Of a DNA stretch of 7,223 nt, positions 6,427 to 7,223 are shown in pieces; position 1 is the first letter of the stretch; each line of letters opens with the position of its first letter. Where the stretch lies: NCBI GenBank assembly GCA_945896765.1, contig CAMDEL010000077.1:1-7223 (forward strand), read 5' to 3'. A program made the translations under genes and the position numbers. The notes below the pieces were generated by a model. The model did not search any database. It saw nothing but the letters and a program-made list of their open reading frames with translations, and had not been told where the DNA came from. The DNA is from Singulisphaera sp. GP187. GTDB lineage: Bacteria > Planctomycetota > Phycisphaerae > Phycisphaerales > SM1A02.

Positions 6427-6481
6427 GTTGTATCGGGGTCTTCGTGACTCGTCAGTTCGTTCGCGCAACTGACAAACTTAG
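6423..6481. terminator. Nested inverted repeats between converging genes (possible bidirectional terminator)
   Basis: The inner stem GTCAGTT (6451-6457) pairs with AACTGAC (6467-6473) around a 9-nt loop that can add two more pairs. The outer arms CTAAGTT (6423-6429) and AACTTAG (6475-6481) are also exact complements and contain the stop codons of both converging genes. There is no T tract on either side, so a classical intrinsic terminator is not shown. The structure may instead limit readthrough or protect 3' ends. Confidence 0.4.
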
Positions 6482-7223
6482 GGAACAGTGACCGCAGCCA
6501 CGGGGTCGAGGCGCACACGCATCTCAAGGGGTGCGGTGCGCCCCCCCCGCGGCGCAGCGGAAATCGACTCAGTATGCGTTCGGAAACCACTCTTCGTAAG
6601 AACGATCATTGCATTCTGGCTCGTTTGCTTCCACGGAATACTTGAACGAAGAGGAGTGACTCCAACATCCAAACCATCGATCGTCACACGCGCTCCTGAT
6701 GGATCGGATTCGATCGAGATTGGCTCAGCGATGGCAGGTGCGTTGATCTCAGCCGATGAAACTTCTGCTGACCGAATAATTTTTCGCCACTGATCCACCA
6801 ACCATTGAGGCCTGATTGTGTCTGTTGCGACGAGAGCAACAATCGTCACAAGTAATATCGACAGTGATGGAACAAGCCATCCACTTGATCGCCTGATCGT
6901 CTCCGCTTCGAGAATATGCGGCTGCTTTGTTTCGCGAATAGGACGAGTTCTGCCTGCAATGGCTGGCTCCTTGGCAAACTCTGCAACTGGCGTGGGTATT
7001 GGTTCTCCACACAACCAACTGCGGAGTTTCAAGCCAAGTTCGCGCGCATCTGCAAATCGCTCGCTGCGCTCTCGACGCAGGCACTTGGCGACGATTCCTG
7101 AAAGTTCCTCATCGACTTCTGATGTCGTTGATCGAACATCTGGCGCATCAATATCACAAACGACTCGCGCAGCTTCGTGAACGGAAAGTGCTCGAACATC
7201 ATGCGGATATGTTCCAGAAATCA
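6478..7223 (-). CDS. Ser/Thr protein kinase with C-terminal PEGA domain (3' part only)
   Basis: The reading frame stays open to the right edge and the start lies outside the window; 247 C-terminal residues are visible. Numbering from the edge, residues 1-73 are the end of a Hanks-type kinase C-lobe. These are YPHDVRALSVHEAARVV (5-21), IVAKCLRRERSERFADA (43-59) with the conserved subdomain XI Arg55, and LRSWLCGEPI (66-75), which closely resembles planctomycete kinases. A linker of about 40 residues follows, then a membrane segment (about 114-134). After that comes a PEGA-type domain beginning ISIESDPSGARVTIDG (168-183) and continuing LDVGVTPLRS, probably outside the cytoplasm. The catalytic loop, Lys and DFG would be upstream and cannot be checked. 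A run of eight G on the coding strand lies near the 3' end (6541-6548). It converges on pilC with 51 nt between the stops and is not part of that operon. Confidence 0.85.
   Translation of the reverse strand, partial: ISGTYPHDVRALSVHEAARVVCDIDAPDVRSTTSEVDEELSGIVAKCLRRERSERFADARELGLKLRSWLCGEPIPTPVAEFAKEPAIAGRTRPIRETKQPHILEAETIRRSSGWLVPSLSILLVTIVALVATDTIRPQWLVDQWRKIIRSAEVSSAEINAPAIAEPISIESDPSGARVTIDGLDVGVTPLRSSIPWKQTSQNAMIVLTKSGFRTHTESISAAPRGGRTAPLEMRVRLDPVAAVTVP

Overview
The window holds one almost complete assembly cluster for a type IV pilus or related type II secretion-like machine on the + strand. At the right edge it also holds the 3' part of a converging gene for a membrane-anchored Ser/Thr protein kinase. 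The likely source is a Gram-negative-type (diderm) bacterium. The best guess is Planctomycetota, possibly Phycisphaerae. The kinase C-lobe tail (PHDV, IVAKCLRRERSERFADA, LRSWLCGEPI) resembles the large Hanks-type kinase families of planctomycetes, and the pilus subunits are divergent from proteobacterial ones. This is inference from family resemblance; no database search was possible.

Layout. Positions 1-132 are the leader of a prepilin gene, with an 11-bp stem-loop (87-113) and a strong Shine-Dalgarno. Positions 133-492 encode a short type IV prepilin with a textbook class III signal peptide. Positions 493-653 are a leader/intergenic stretch with a very stable terminator-like hairpin (551-586) and T-rich tail, followed by three 9-nt tandem units. 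Positions 654-5186 encode PilM-, PilN-, PilO- and PilP/GspC-like proteins and a PilB/GspE ATPase. M/N, N/O and O/P are each joined by an ATGA overlap, and P and B are separated by 15 nt. Positions 5167-6426 encode the PilC/GspF platform protein, overlapping the ATPase gene by 20 nt. Positions 6423-6481 hold nested inverted repeats between two converging genes. Positions 6478-7223 (- strand) are the kinase C-lobe end, a membrane segment and an extracytoplasmic PEGA domain.

How the parts fit. The prepilin would be processed by a prepilin peptidase (not in the window). PilC is the inner-membrane platform that engages the hexameric PilB ATPase, which powers extrusion of pilin subunits. PilM (cytoplasmic, actin-like) docks on the short N-terminal tail of PilN. 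PilN and PilO are single-pass proteins forming the periplasmic alignment ring, and the PilP/GspC-like protein would connect this ring to an outer-membrane secretin. The secretin, prepilin peptidase, retraction ATPase PilT and minor pilins are absent here. The hairpin after the prepilin gene is well placed to let pilin mRNA be made in excess over machinery mRNA.

I see no phage, transposon, CRISPR, tRNA or rRNA, and no clearly new system. The interesting points are regulatory RNA structures around the prepilin gene, eroded nucleotide-binding motifs in PilM, a hybrid T4P/T2SS PilP-like subunit, an ATPase N-domain like MshEN but lacking its usual arginines, and a G8 tract in the kinase gene.
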